Source: an uncultured Chlorobiaceae bacterium (lineage in GTDB: Bacteria; Bacteroidota; Chlorobiia; Chlorobiales; Chlorobiaceae). Taken from it: a stretch of 11,121 nucleotides of DNA. Position 1 is the first letter of the stretch. Each line of letters starts with the position of its first letter. The notes under the pieces were generated by a model that ran no database searches, was not told the DNA's origin, and saw only the letters and a program-made list of their open reading frames with translations. This document shows positions 1-6,492 of the stretch, piece by piece. The DNA lies in the NCBI GenBank assembly GCA_903874585.1, contig CAIQSY010000132.1, forward strand, positions 1 through 11,121. The letters are read 5' to 3'. The position numbers and the translations under genes are program-made.

Positions 1-1
1 C

Positions 2-892
2 AACGACCTCGATAAAGCCAGCGATGGTCAGGCGCAGTACAACCTCATGCTCTATCCGAATGGCGGAATTGTTGATGATTTGATTATCTACCGCATCAAC
101 AGCGAAACCTTTTTCCTGATTGTGAATGCGAGCAATGCGCCGAAGGATTTTGCATGGTTGCAGCAACATATCGGAGCTTTTGAGGGCGTTGTGCTCGAAG
201 ACCACACCGATCGCCTCTCGTTGATTGCTCTGCAGGGACCGCTTGCCTTAGATATTCTTGCCCGCGTTTTTCCATCGCTCGATTTGCAAGCGCTTGGGTC
301 ATTTTCTTTTTGTCATGCACCGTTCCAAGGTGCTGAGGCAATTATTGCCCGCACAGGTTATACTGGTGAAAAAGGGGTAGAAATCTGCTTGCCAAACGAA
401 GTTGCAGTCGCATTGTGGGAAGCGTTGATGGTGGCGGGCAAAGAGTCCGGCATTCAACCCATCGGTCTTGGCGCTCGCGACACACTTCGTCTTGAAATGG
501 GCTATTCACTGTATGGACATGAAATTGATCAGGATACCAATCCGCTTGAAGCTCGCCTGAAATGGGTGGTCAAAATGGGTAAAGGGCACTTTATCGGCAA
601 AGAGGCGTGCCAGCAGGTTGAGAGCAATCCTAAACGGGCGGTTGCGGGCTTCAGTCTTGAAGGTCGCGTTCTTCCGCGCCAAGGCTTTAAAGTTTTTAAT
701 AGTGATCATCAGGAAATTGGCTGGGTTTGCAGCGGAACGCAGTCGCCAACATTGCAGGAACCGGTGGGAACGTGCAATATTGTGCGTGAATACAGCGCGT
801 TAGGCACACCAATTTTCGTTGAAATTCGAGGCGCATTACATGCCGGCGTGATTCGTTCACTGCCATTTGTGAAAACAACATCGTTGAGCTGA
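2..892 (+). CDS. gcvT: Aminomethyltransferase, glycine cleavage system T protein (5' end cut by window)
   Basis: GcvT transfers the methylene carbon from the aminomethyl-lipoyl H protein to tetrahydrofolate and releases ammonia; it is the T component of the cytoplasmic glycine cleavage system. The reading frame is open from base 2, so the gene begins upstream of the window; 296 codons are visible, and against a usual length near 365 residues about 70 N-terminal residues are missing. Visible family features are the folate-binding stretch YPNGGIVDDLIIYR, the ALQGP segment, ARTGYTGEKGVEI, and the conserved GLGARDTLRLEMGYSLYGHE block. The C-terminal barrel domain includes the SGTQSPTL motif. The internal ATG at 47 lies inside conserved sequence and is not the true start. 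The next gene, ftsK, starts about 32 bases downstream on the same strand, so co-transcription is possible. Identity is very secure. Confidence 0.96.
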   Translation, partial: NDLDKASDGQAQYNLMLYPNGGIVDDLIIYRINSETFFLIVNASNAPKDFAWLQQHIGAFEGVVLEDHTDRLSLIALQGPLALDILARVFPSLDLQALGSFSFCHAPFQGAEAIIARTGYTGEKGVEICLPNEVAVALWEALMVAGKESGIQPIGLGARDTLRLEMGYSLYGHEIDQDTNPLEARLKWVVKMGKGHFIGKEACQQVESNPKRAVAGFSLEGRVLPRQGFKVFNSDHQEIGWVCSGTQSPTLQEPVGTCNIVREYSALGTPIFVEIRGALHAGVIRSLPFVKTTSLS

Positions 893-924
893 CGGTAACA
901 AGGTATTACAGAAGAGAGAGCAGG

Positions 925-1623
925 GTGACTATGAAACGAACGGGTAAGAGGAGTGACGTGAGTTCGGCGGATGCAGCAGTGCTGAAAAGGGAGATTATCG
1001 GCATTGTGCTGATGTTCAGCTCTCTTTTTTTCATCAGTGCAATTCTTCGTTTTCATCCTGAAGATGAGGCGATGTTCAGCGCATTGCCTTGGTACGATAT
1101 TTTCAGTAAAGCGGCAAAAGATGCGGCAGATGCAATTCATAATCCTTTTGGATTGTTTGGTGCGCGCCTTGCGGCATTTTTTGTTGTCTCATTTATCGGC
1201 TACTTCGTCGTTCTTCCAATCTCCTCCATTTTTTTTCTGGGATGGTCGCTGTTTCGGGCAAATAGCCTCAAATCGGGGATTCTCTTTTTCCTCTTCAGCA
1301 TCTTCTTCTCTCTCGATATTGCAACGCTGTTTGGCCTTACTACCATGCCCTTCAGCGATCTGTTCGCCGGCGCGGTTGGGCGCATGCTTGCTGAACGCCT
1401 GTCAACTGTTATTGGCGTTACAGGCGCTGCAGTACTTCTGTTAGTTATTGCGGCGGTTTTAATGATATACGTCGGCAAAGGGTTGCTCTTCACCGCACTT
1501 GGCGGAGCAACTGGCTTTAAAAACAGCATCAGCAAGCCATTGGCGATGGTTACTGAAAAGCTTGAAGCATTTCGTAAAAAAAAAATCTCAAAAAAGAGCA
1601 GCGAGAGCGGGAAAAAGAGCTGA
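925..1623 (+). CDS. ftsK: FtsK N-terminal membrane domain (zero-frame product of a split ftsK)
   Basis: This frame encodes 232 residues and matches the N-terminal membrane anchor of the FtsK/SpoIIIE DNA translocase. Four hydrophobic segments are visible at about residues 24-41, 80-110, 118-138 and 162-183, followed by a basic, charged tail (SKPLAMVTEKLEAFRKKK). FtsK sits at the division septum and couples chromosome segregation to cell division. The frame ends at TGA 1621-1623, right after the Lys-rich junction, while the cytoplasmic motor lies in the -1 frame. Reading through by a -1 shift would give a protein of about 817 residues, the normal size for FtsK. The start is either GTG 925 or ATG 931; the AGGG at 922-925 favours ATG 931. 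If no shift occurs, the product is a membrane-only protein without an ATPase domain. The family is secure; whether the gene is recoded or broken is open. Confidence 0.85.
   Translation: MTMKRTGKRSDVSSADAAVLKREIIGIVLMFSSLFFISAILRFHPEDEAMFSALPWYDIFSKAAKDAADAIHNPFGLFGARLAAFFVVSFIGYFVVLPISSIFFLGWSLFRANSLKSGILFFLFSIFFSLDIATLFGLTTMPFSDLFAGAVGRMLAERLSTVIGVTGAAVLLLVIAAVLMIYVGKGLLFTALGGATGFKNSISKPLAMVTEKLEAFRKKKISKKSSESGKKS
1576..1623 (+). other. Candidate -1 frameshift / transcription slippage site in ftsK
   Basis: Three slippery elements lie in the zero frame just before the TGA at 1621. They are ten consecutive A at 1576-1585, the heptamer A_AAA_AAG at 1590-1596 in exact zero-frame phase, and G_AAA_AAG at 1611-1617 in the same phase. 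The -1 frame opens at 1578, so a shift at any of them joins the membrane domain to the motor. A_AAA_AAG is the known efficient bacterial -1 heptamer of E. coli dnaX, and runs of nine or more A are known to cause RNA polymerase slippage. Stimulators are weak: no clear upstream Shine-Dalgarno, a possible distant AGCAGC/GCTGCT pairing (1597-1602 with 1655-1660), and a 4-bp CTGA/TCAG hairpin with a GGAA loop over the stop codon. A sequencing or real indel in the A run is the main alternative. Confidence 0.55.
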
Positions 1624-1697
1624 GGAATCAGGAGAGAATAAAGCGTGACCAGGAGCTGCTTGCTAAAACAGTCGTCAAGCCTGCGCCAAAAGTTGTT

Positions 1698-3377
1698 GTG
1701 CCCCCCACCCAGCAAGACGAGCAAGTGCACGATGAACCATTTCATCCAGCTCCCGTTATCCCTGAAGCTTTTTTAGTCGAATCACCTTCATCCACCTCCT
1801 TGCCCTCCATGCGCGGCGAGCCGGAAATGGTTATTCACACCGGTATTCGCGAAAAAGAGGCTGACCTTGATGAGCGCAAGCTCAAAGTGCAGACCAAAGA
1901 TCGCGAAGCCTACCGTTTCCCCTCAATTGATCTGCTTGATAGAGTTCCTGAGGAGGATGACCGCATTGATGAGCAGCACTTGGCAGACAGCAAGCGTAAG
2001 CTGCTTGAGAAGCTCAGAATCTACAAAATTGAGGTTAAACGCATCTCCACGACGGTTGGTCCGCGTGTTACCCTGTTCGAGCTTGAGCTTGAGCCGGATG
2101 TTAAAGTGAGCCGCATTACCTCTCTTGAAAACGATCTTGCTATGGCGCTTGCGGCGCGTGGTATTCGCATTATTGCGCCAATTCCAGGCAAGAATGCGGT
2201 TGGCGTGGAGATTCCAAACAGCAAGCCAAAAACGGTCTGGCTGCGTTCGGTGCTGCAGGTTGAAAAGTTCAAGAACAGCACCATGATGTTGCCGATTGTG
2301 TTAGGCAAAACTATTGCCAACGAAGTCTGTATTGCCGATCTGGCAACCATGCCGCATCTGCTGATTGCCGGAGCAACGGGCGCTGGTAAGTCGGTCTGCA
2401 TTAACGTCATCATCTCCAGCCTGCTCTATGCGTGCAGTCCCGACAAGGTGAAGTTTGTGATGATCGATCCAAAGCGCGTGGAGCTGTTTCAATATCAGCA
2501 CCTGAAAAACCATTTCTTGATGCGTTTTCCGGGCATTGAAGAGCAGATTATCACCGATCCTCAAAAAGCTGTTTATGCGTTGCGCTGTGTGGTTAAGGAG
2601 ATGGAGCTGCGGTATGAAACGCTCGAAAAAGTGGGCGTTCGCAACATTGGCGACCACAACCGTCGCCTTCCCGAAGAGGCGATGCCTTACCTCGTTGTGG
2701 TTATTGACGAACTTGCCGATTTAATGATTACCGCAGGTCGTGACGTTGAGGAGCCGATTATCAGAATTGCCCAGCTTGCGCGTGCCGTCGGCATTCACCT
2801 GATTGTGGCAACGCAGCGCCCTTCAGTTGATGTTATTACCGGCATTATTAAAGCGAATTTTCCGGCACGTATTGCCTTTCAGGTGGCAAGCCGCGTTGAC
2901 TCGCGCACCATTCTTGATGGTTCAGGCGCTGAGCAGCTTCTTGGTAATGGCGATATGCTCTACCAGCCATCCAATCAGCCGAAGTCACTGCGTATTCAAT
3001 GTCCTTACGTCTCCTCAAGTGAGGTTGAGCAGATTACGGCATTCATCGGTTCACAGCACTCCCTGAAAACCATCTATATGCTGCCTGCTGCCGATGCGCC
3101 AAAAAGCAGTAGTGGCTCATCCTCCTCCTCAATGAATCAAGAAAGAGACGGGCGCGATGCCATGTTTGAGGAGGCTGCACGATTGGTGGTTATGCATCAG
3201 CAGGCGAGTGTGTCGCTGCTGCAACGGCGTCTTCGCTTAGGTTTCAGTCGTGCAGGGCGGGTGATGGATCAGCTTCATGCCAATGGTATTGTCGGTATGG
3301 CTGACGGCAGCAAAGCAAGAGATGTCCTCATTAAAAATGAGGACTCTCTTGAGCTTTTATTGAGAAATCTTGATTGA
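1698..3377 (+). CDS. ftsK: FtsK motor and gamma domains (-1 frame part of split ftsK)
   Basis: This part carries the cytoplasmic half of FtsK, the hexameric ATPase that pumps double-stranded DNA during chromosome segregation. Counting from GTG 1698, a Pro/Glu-rich linker is followed by the alpha domain, then Walker A GATGAGKS at about 225-232, Walker B VVVIDELADL near 332-341, the ATQRPSVDVITG segment, and a C-terminal winged-helix gamma domain at about 489-559 that would read DNA orientation sequences. GTG 1698 is only the first possible start; it has no Shine-Dalgarno sequence. The frame is open back to 1578 and encodes a charged stretch there (EREKELRNQERIKRDQELL) that continues naturally from the membrane part. 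I therefore infer that it is translated by frameshifting from the upstream frame, or that the gene carries an indel. An insert after VELFQYQHLKNHFL resembles Chlorobi/Bacteroidetes FtsK. Convergent with nfu, 33 bases apart. Confidence 0.9.
   Translation: MPPTQQDEQVHDEPFHPAPVIPEAFLVESPSSTSLPSMRGEPEMVIHTGIREKEADLDERKLKVQTKDREAYRFPSIDLLDRVPEEDDRIDEQHLADSKRKLLEKLRIYKIEVKRISTTVGPRVTLFELELEPDVKVSRITSLENDLAMALAARGIRIIAPIPGKNAVGVEIPNSKPKTVWLRSVLQVEKFKNSTMMLPIVLGKTIANEVCIADLATMPHLLIAGATGAGKSVCINVIISSLLYACSPDKVKFVMIDPKRVELFQYQHLKNHFLMRFPGIEEQIITDPQKAVYALRCVVKEMELRYETLEKVGVRNIGDHNRRLPEEAMPYLVVVIDELADLMITAGRDVEEPIIRIAQLARAVGIHLIVATQRPSVDVITGIIKANFPARIAFQVASRVDSRTILDGSGAEQLLGNGDMLYQPSNQPKSLRIQCPYVSSSEVEQITAFIGSQHSLKTIYMLPAADAPKSSSGSSSSSMNQERDGRDAMFEEAARLVVMHQQASVSLLQRRLRLGFSRAGRVMDQLHANGIVGMADGSKARDVLIKNEDSLELLLRNLD
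3324..3344. repeat. Perfect 9-bp hairpin at the 3' end of ftsK
   Basis: GTCCTCATT and AATGAGGAC form a perfect 9-bp inverted repeat around an AAA loop, inside the last codons of ftsK and about 30 bases before its stop. A T-rich but interrupted stretch (TCTCTTGAGCTTTTATT) follows on the plus strand, and no clean T run follows on the minus strand. It lies at the convergent ftsK/nfu boundary, so it may stabilise a 3' end or act as a weak terminator; it is not a canonical one. Confidence 0.35.
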
Positions 3378-3410
3378 TTGTCGTTGTCCGGCTGAAGATC
3401 AAACTGACGG

Positions 3411-3671
3411 TCAGACCGATTCGACACGTGCAATTTCAGGCACTGCTTTTTTAATAGCCTGTTCCACACCAGCACGGAGGGTAAGCGTGCTCATCGGGCA
3501 TGAACCGCAAGCGCCGAGAAGTTTCACATCAACAACCATATCTTTGCTGATTCCAACAATTTGGCAATCACCGCCATCAACTTGCAGGTAAGGGCGTACG
3601 GTTTCAAGTGCTGCAATAACTCTGTCGTAAAGTGCATCGCTTTTTGGTAAATAATCTTTGCCTGTGCTCAT
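3411..3671 (-). CDS. NifU C-terminal domain (Nfu-type) Fe-S cluster carrier
   Basis: This 86-residue protein consists only of the NifU C-terminal (Nfu) domain. It has the conserved RPYLQVDGGD stretch (26-35) and the CxxC pair in LGACGSCPMST (C55 and C58). Two Nfu monomers typically bridge one [4Fe-4S] cluster through these cysteines and hand it to apoproteins in the cytoplasm. Stand-alone domains of this size are common in anaerobes and phototrophs. The gene lies 91 bases downstream of mrp on the same strand, so the pair probably forms an Fe-S delivery unit. The start ATG has no strong Shine-Dalgarno sequence. The mrp-nfu gap holds two T-rich tracts on the coding strand (3756-3761 and 3748-3754) directly after the mrp stop, without a well-placed hairpin, so attenuation between the two genes is possible but not shown. 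Confidence 0.92.
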   Translation of the reverse strand: MSTGKDYLPKSDALYDRVIAALETVRPYLQVDGGDCQIVGISKDMVVDVKLLGACGSCPMSTLTLRAGVEQAIKKAVPEIARVESV

Positions 3672-3762
3672 GGTGTACGTTGTTTATAATGATTTTAAAA
3701 ATGAAAGATTTAATTTGTTACCGCTGTTAATATCAAACCTCCAGCGCAAAAAAACAAAAAAC

Positions 3763-4629
3763 TTATGCAAGCCTTGCCACTTGTCTGGCAACCTCTTCAG
3801 CCGCAGCTTTAATGCTTTTTGATGTTGCAGAATCAGGATTGCTCAGCATACATGGTTGCCCATTATCGCCACCTTCACGTACAGCACGGTCAATCGGAAT
3901 TGTACCGAGTAACGTTAAACCCTGCACTTTAGCAAATTTTTCGCCACCGTGGTTGCCGAAAATATAATCCTTGCTGCCATCGGGAAGTTCGTAGTAGCTC
4001 ATGTTTTCAACCAGTCCGAGAATTGGCACATCAACTTTGCGGAACATCGCAACCGCTTTGGCAACGTCGGCAAGCGCAACATCCTGCGGTGTCGTAACAA
4101 TCACCGCACCGCTGAGCGGAACGGTTTGTGCAATCGTAAGCTGAATATCGCCCGTACCTGGAGGAAGGTCAAAAATGAGATAATCAAGTTCAGGCCATTC
4201 AACCTCATTAATAAATTGCTTGATAGCGCTCGAAACCAATGGACCGCGCCAGATAACCGCGGTTTCAGGCTCAATCAAAAAGCCGATAGACATCAACTTG
4301 ACGCCATATTTTTCAAGCGGTACAAGATTTTTTCCTGTTACTGTTGGTTTTTCATCAAGCAATCCAAACATGGTTGGAATACTTGGTCCGTAAAGGTCGG
4401 CATCAATCAGCCCAACTTTTGCGCCACTTTGGGCAAGGCTGATTGCAAGATTTACGGCAAAGGTTGATTTGCCGACTCCGCCTTTTCCCGATGCAACAGC
4501 AATAATATGCTTAACCTGTTTCAGCGGCTGTTCATGCGAACAACTTCCACAAGATTCATGTGAAGCATCGCCATTGCCGTGATGATGGCTGCATGATGAA
4601 TGTTTTTGTTCGCCATGTTCGTGCGACAT
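3763..4629 (-). CDS. mrp: Mrp/ApbC-NBP35 family P-loop ATPase, Fe-S cluster carrier
   Basis: Mrp/ApbC proteins are dimeric cytoplasmic ATPases that bind and transfer [4Fe-4S] clusters. The deviant Walker A SGKGGVGKS is at residues 47-55, followed by the family blocks LIDADLYGPSIPTMFG, WRGPL, DLPPGTGD (154-161) and TTPQDVALADVAK. At 288 residues it lacks the N-terminal DUF59/MIP18-like domain of longer Mrp proteins. Instead it has a His/Cys-rich head with C13, C27 and C30, that is, C-x13-C-x2-C, the spacing of the first three N-terminal cluster ligands in eukaryotic NBP35. The CxxC usually found after the VENMS motif is absent: ELPDGSKDYIFG (214-225) stands there. It lies 73 bases downstream of der and upstream of nfu on the same strand, so co-transcription with both is likely. 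The start is the first ATG; no clear Shine-Dalgarno is seen. Confidence 0.93.
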   Translation of the reverse strand: MSHEHGEQKHSSCSHHHGNGDASHESCGSCSHEQPLKQVKHIIAVASGKGGVGKSTFAVNLAISLAQSGAKVGLIDADLYGPSIPTMFGLLDEKPTVTGKNLVPLEKYGVKLMSIGFLIEPETAVIWRGPLVSSAIKQFINEVEWPELDYLIFDLPPGTGDIQLTIAQTVPLSGAVIVTTPQDVALADVAKAVAMFRKVDVPILGLVENMSYYELPDGSKDYIFGNHGGEKFAKVQGLTLLGTIPIDRAVREGGDNGQPCMLSNPDSATSKSIKAAAEEVARQVARLA

Positions 4630-4702
4630 AACAATAGAGTGTTTAATGTTGTAAAAATACTATCTCTTTGCGTTTACTGTACTTAAAATGTATATTTATT
4701 GT

Positions 4703-6016
4703 TTATTTCTGCATGAATCGCATTGATATTGGCGTTCCCTCAAGGCTGAACTTTTCACGCAGGCGTTTCTCCAGAAATTTTCTGAAATTGTTTTCCACAA
4801 GAAGCGGATCATTACAGAAAAATGCAAAGACAGGCCAGGCGGCGTTGATTTGCGTCATATACTTAATTTTTAACTCTTTGCCCGATTTTGTTGATGGATG
4901 TTGCAGCGCTAATGCCTCTTCAAGAAATTTGTTCAGCACACTGGTGCTTATTTTGCGTGCTCTATTTTCGCTGATCTCTTTCGCCGTATCAATAGCCCGA
5001 TAGAGATTTTTTTTCGTCAGCGCTGAGATAAAAAGCACCGGAACGTAAGAGAGGTTGCCCATCGATAAACGCAAATCCTCTTCATATACTTTACTTGTTT
5101 TTGAATCTTTTTCGATTAAATCCCATTTGTTGATAAGCAGTAACGCGCCTTTTTTGCGTTCTACGGCTATATTAATAATCTTCATATCCTGTTTTTCCAA
5201 GCCAAGTTGAGCGTCAAGAATCACCACGGCAACATCACAACGTTCAATGGCTTTTTCGCTTCTCAGCGAACTGTAATATTCAATACCAGCATCAATTTTT
5301 GTGCGCTTTCTCAAACCAGCCGTATCAATCAGTACAAATTCACGCTGCTTACGGGTAAATCGGCTGTCAATAGCATCTCGCGTTGTTCCCGGTATGTTCG
5401 ATACAATCAGGCGATTCGAGCCAAGCAGGGCATTCACAAAACTCGATTTGCCCACATTCGGGCGGCCGATAATGGCAAGCTCTATCGCAGGATCAGCTTT
5501 CACGGCATCATTTTCCGTATCGGGCAACGCCTCAAGAATGTCGTCAAGCATATCAGCCACACCGCTGCCATCTTTTGCGGAGATAAAATAAGGCGCGGTA
5601 AATCCGGTGCTGATAAACGATTCAGCTTCCAGCGTAAGCTGCGGCGATTCTACCTTATTGACCGCAAAAACGAGCTGTTTGTGGTGGAACGTTCGCTGCA
5701 ACAGTCGCCCAAGTTCGAGATCCTCGTAGGAGAGACCAGCCCGCACATCGGTTACGAAAATAATCATATCGGCATCTCGAATAGCAATCAGCGTCTGCTC
5801 AAGCATTGCCTTGCTGATAACGTCGCCATCGCCATTGTAGCCGCCGGTATCCATCAAAAGGAACTGTTTTCCCTGCCATTCGCCCTCAGCAATATGCCGG
5901 TCTCTGGTAACACCGGGCGTGGGATCAACTATGGCGCTTCGCTGGCGCAGGATTCTGTTGAACAGGGTAGATTTGCCGACGTTCGGGCGGCCTACCAGAG
6001 CAATTAAAGGCTTCAT
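4703..6016 (-). CDS. der: Ribosome assembly GTPase Der (EngA)
   Basis: Der is an essential GTPase with two GTP-binding domains in tandem that acts in late assembly of the 50S ribosomal subunit. In this 437-residue protein the first P-loop GRPNVGKST is at residues 9-17 and the second GRPNVGKSS at 184-192. Both have DTxG-type G3 motifs (DTGGY at 56-60, DTAGL at 231-235). The second G4 is NKWD (296-299). The first G4 reads NKVE (120-123), with Glu in place of the usual Asp. The C-terminal KH-like domain covers about 355-437. Length and layout are normal for the family. The start ATG is supported by the conserved opening MKPLIALVGRPN. It is the first gene of the probable der-mrp-nfu unit, preceded by a plausible sigma-70-type promoter. 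Confidence 0.97.
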   Translation of the reverse strand: MKPLIALVGRPNVGKSTLFNRILRQRSAIVDPTPGVTRDRHIAEGEWQGKQFLLMDTGGYNGDGDVISKAMLEQTLIAIRDADMIIFVTDVRAGLSYEDLELGRLLQRTFHHKQLVFAVNKVESPQLTLEAESFISTGFTAPYFISAKDGSGVADMLDDILEALPDTENDAVKADPAIELAIIGRPNVGKSSFVNALLGSNRLIVSNIPGTTRDAIDSRFTRKQREFVLIDTAGLRKRTKIDAGIEYYSSLRSEKAIERCDVAVVILDAQLGLEKQDMKIINIAVERKKGALLLINKWDLIEKDSKTSKVYEEDLRLSMGNLSYVPVLFISALTKKNLYRAIDTAKEISENRARKISTSVLNKFLEEALALQHPSTKSGKELKIKYMTQINAAWPVFAFFCNDPLLVENNFRKFLEKRLREKFSLEGTPISMRFMQK

Positions 6017-6034
6017 ACGAGCGAGATTGCGGTC

Positions 6035-6063
6035 TTGATAAAAAAGTTTTTACAGGTTTTCAA
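6035..6063 (-). promoter_or_regulatory. Candidate sigma-70-type promoter for der-mrp-nfu
   Basis: On the minus strand a -35 box TTGAAA (6063-6058) is followed by a 17-base spacer and a -10 box TATCAA (6040-6035). It lies about 20-50 bases upstream of the der start. It matches 5 of 6 and 4 of 6 consensus bases with ideal spacing. It is the only good candidate in this divergent intergenic region on that strand. Prediction by eye only. Confidence 0.4.
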
Positions 6064-6169
6064 GGGAATTCCTGTTTAAGGCATCATGCCGTGGCAATGT
6101 TCTTGGGCGAAAGGTAGTCAATAAAACAGCCGCCAGCAAAAAGCATTCAGGGTGGGAAAAGAGAAAAAT

Positions 6170-6192
6170 ACTGAATTTGGTCTATATTCAGT
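6170..6192. promoter_or_regulatory. Inverted repeat, likely operator of the toxin-antitoxin operon
   Basis: ACTGAAT (6170-6176) and ATTCAGT (6186-6192) form a perfect 7-bp inverted repeat with a 9-base spacer, ending 33 bases before the antitoxin start. Phd/YefM-family antitoxins usually repress their own operon by binding such palindromes. A further ATTCAG half-site occurs at 6145-6150. The match to an operator is inferred from position and symmetry; no clear -35/-10 pair could be assigned around it. Confidence 0.5.
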
Positions 6193-6225
6193 CTTACAAA
6201 TAAATCTTGACGCAAAGGAGCGACA

Positions 6226-6492
6226 ATGAAACTATCAGAAAGGGTTCGCCCGATTTCCTACTTGAAATCTCATGCGGCGGAGATTGTAAGGGATTTTGAG
6301 GAGAATCGGAGTCCGCTTATTGTTACCCAGAATGGCGAAGCAAAAATTGTTGTTATGGATATTCGTACGTACGAAGAGCAGCTTGAAACCATGGCTTTTC
6401 TGAAACTCATCAACTTGGGCAAAAAAGAGATTGCTGAAGGGAAGTTTCAACGTGTTGAAGATTTTTTTGCTGACATGGAGAAGGAGGAGTAG
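6226..6492 (+). CDS. Type II antitoxin, Phd/YefM family
   Basis: This 88-residue protein has the Phd/YefM N-terminal fold. The sequence ISYLKSHAAEIVRDFEENRSP (about 11-31) is the DNA-binding helix region, followed by LIVTQNGEAKIVVMDIRTYEE, the typical beta-hairpin and dimerisation segment. The acidic, probably flexible C-terminus (KFQRVEDFFADMEKEE) should wrap around and neutralise the toxin. It is expected to repress its own promoter, and a perfect inverted repeat lies at 6170-6192. Translation is well supported: AAAGGAG at 6214-6220 sits five bases before the ATG. The toxin gene begins on the last base of the antitoxin stop codon, which points to translational coupling. The exact subfamily cannot be fixed without a search. 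Confidence 0.9.
   Translation: MKLSERVRPISYLKSHAAEIVRDFEENRSPLIVTQNGEAKIVVMDIRTYEEQLETMAFLKLINLGKKEIAEGKFQRVEDFFADMEKEE

Noticed and set aside
709..1140. A 143-codon minus-strand frame across the gcvT-ftsK junction
   Set aside because: It overlaps two secure plus-strand genes, has a Cys/His/Arg-rich low-sense composition, and shows no start signal.
1200..1745. A 181-codon minus-strand frame opposite the ftsK membrane domain and junction
   Set aside because: It mirrors the hydrophobic codons of FtsK on the other strand and has no family resemblance.
3721..3745. CGCTG/CAGCG inverted repeat in the mrp-nfu gap as a terminator for mrp
   Set aside because: On the coding strand the T tracts come before the stem rather than after it, and the loop is long; this is the wrong order for an intrinsic terminator.
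3949..4467. A 172-codon plus-strand frame opposite mrp
   Set aside because: It is entirely antisense to mrp, without start signals or recognisable motifs.
5207..6007. A 266-codon open frame on the plus strand opposite der
   Set aside because: It is fully antisense to a well-conserved der, has no recognisable family features and no ribosome binding site; such frames arise from the codon use of the real gene.
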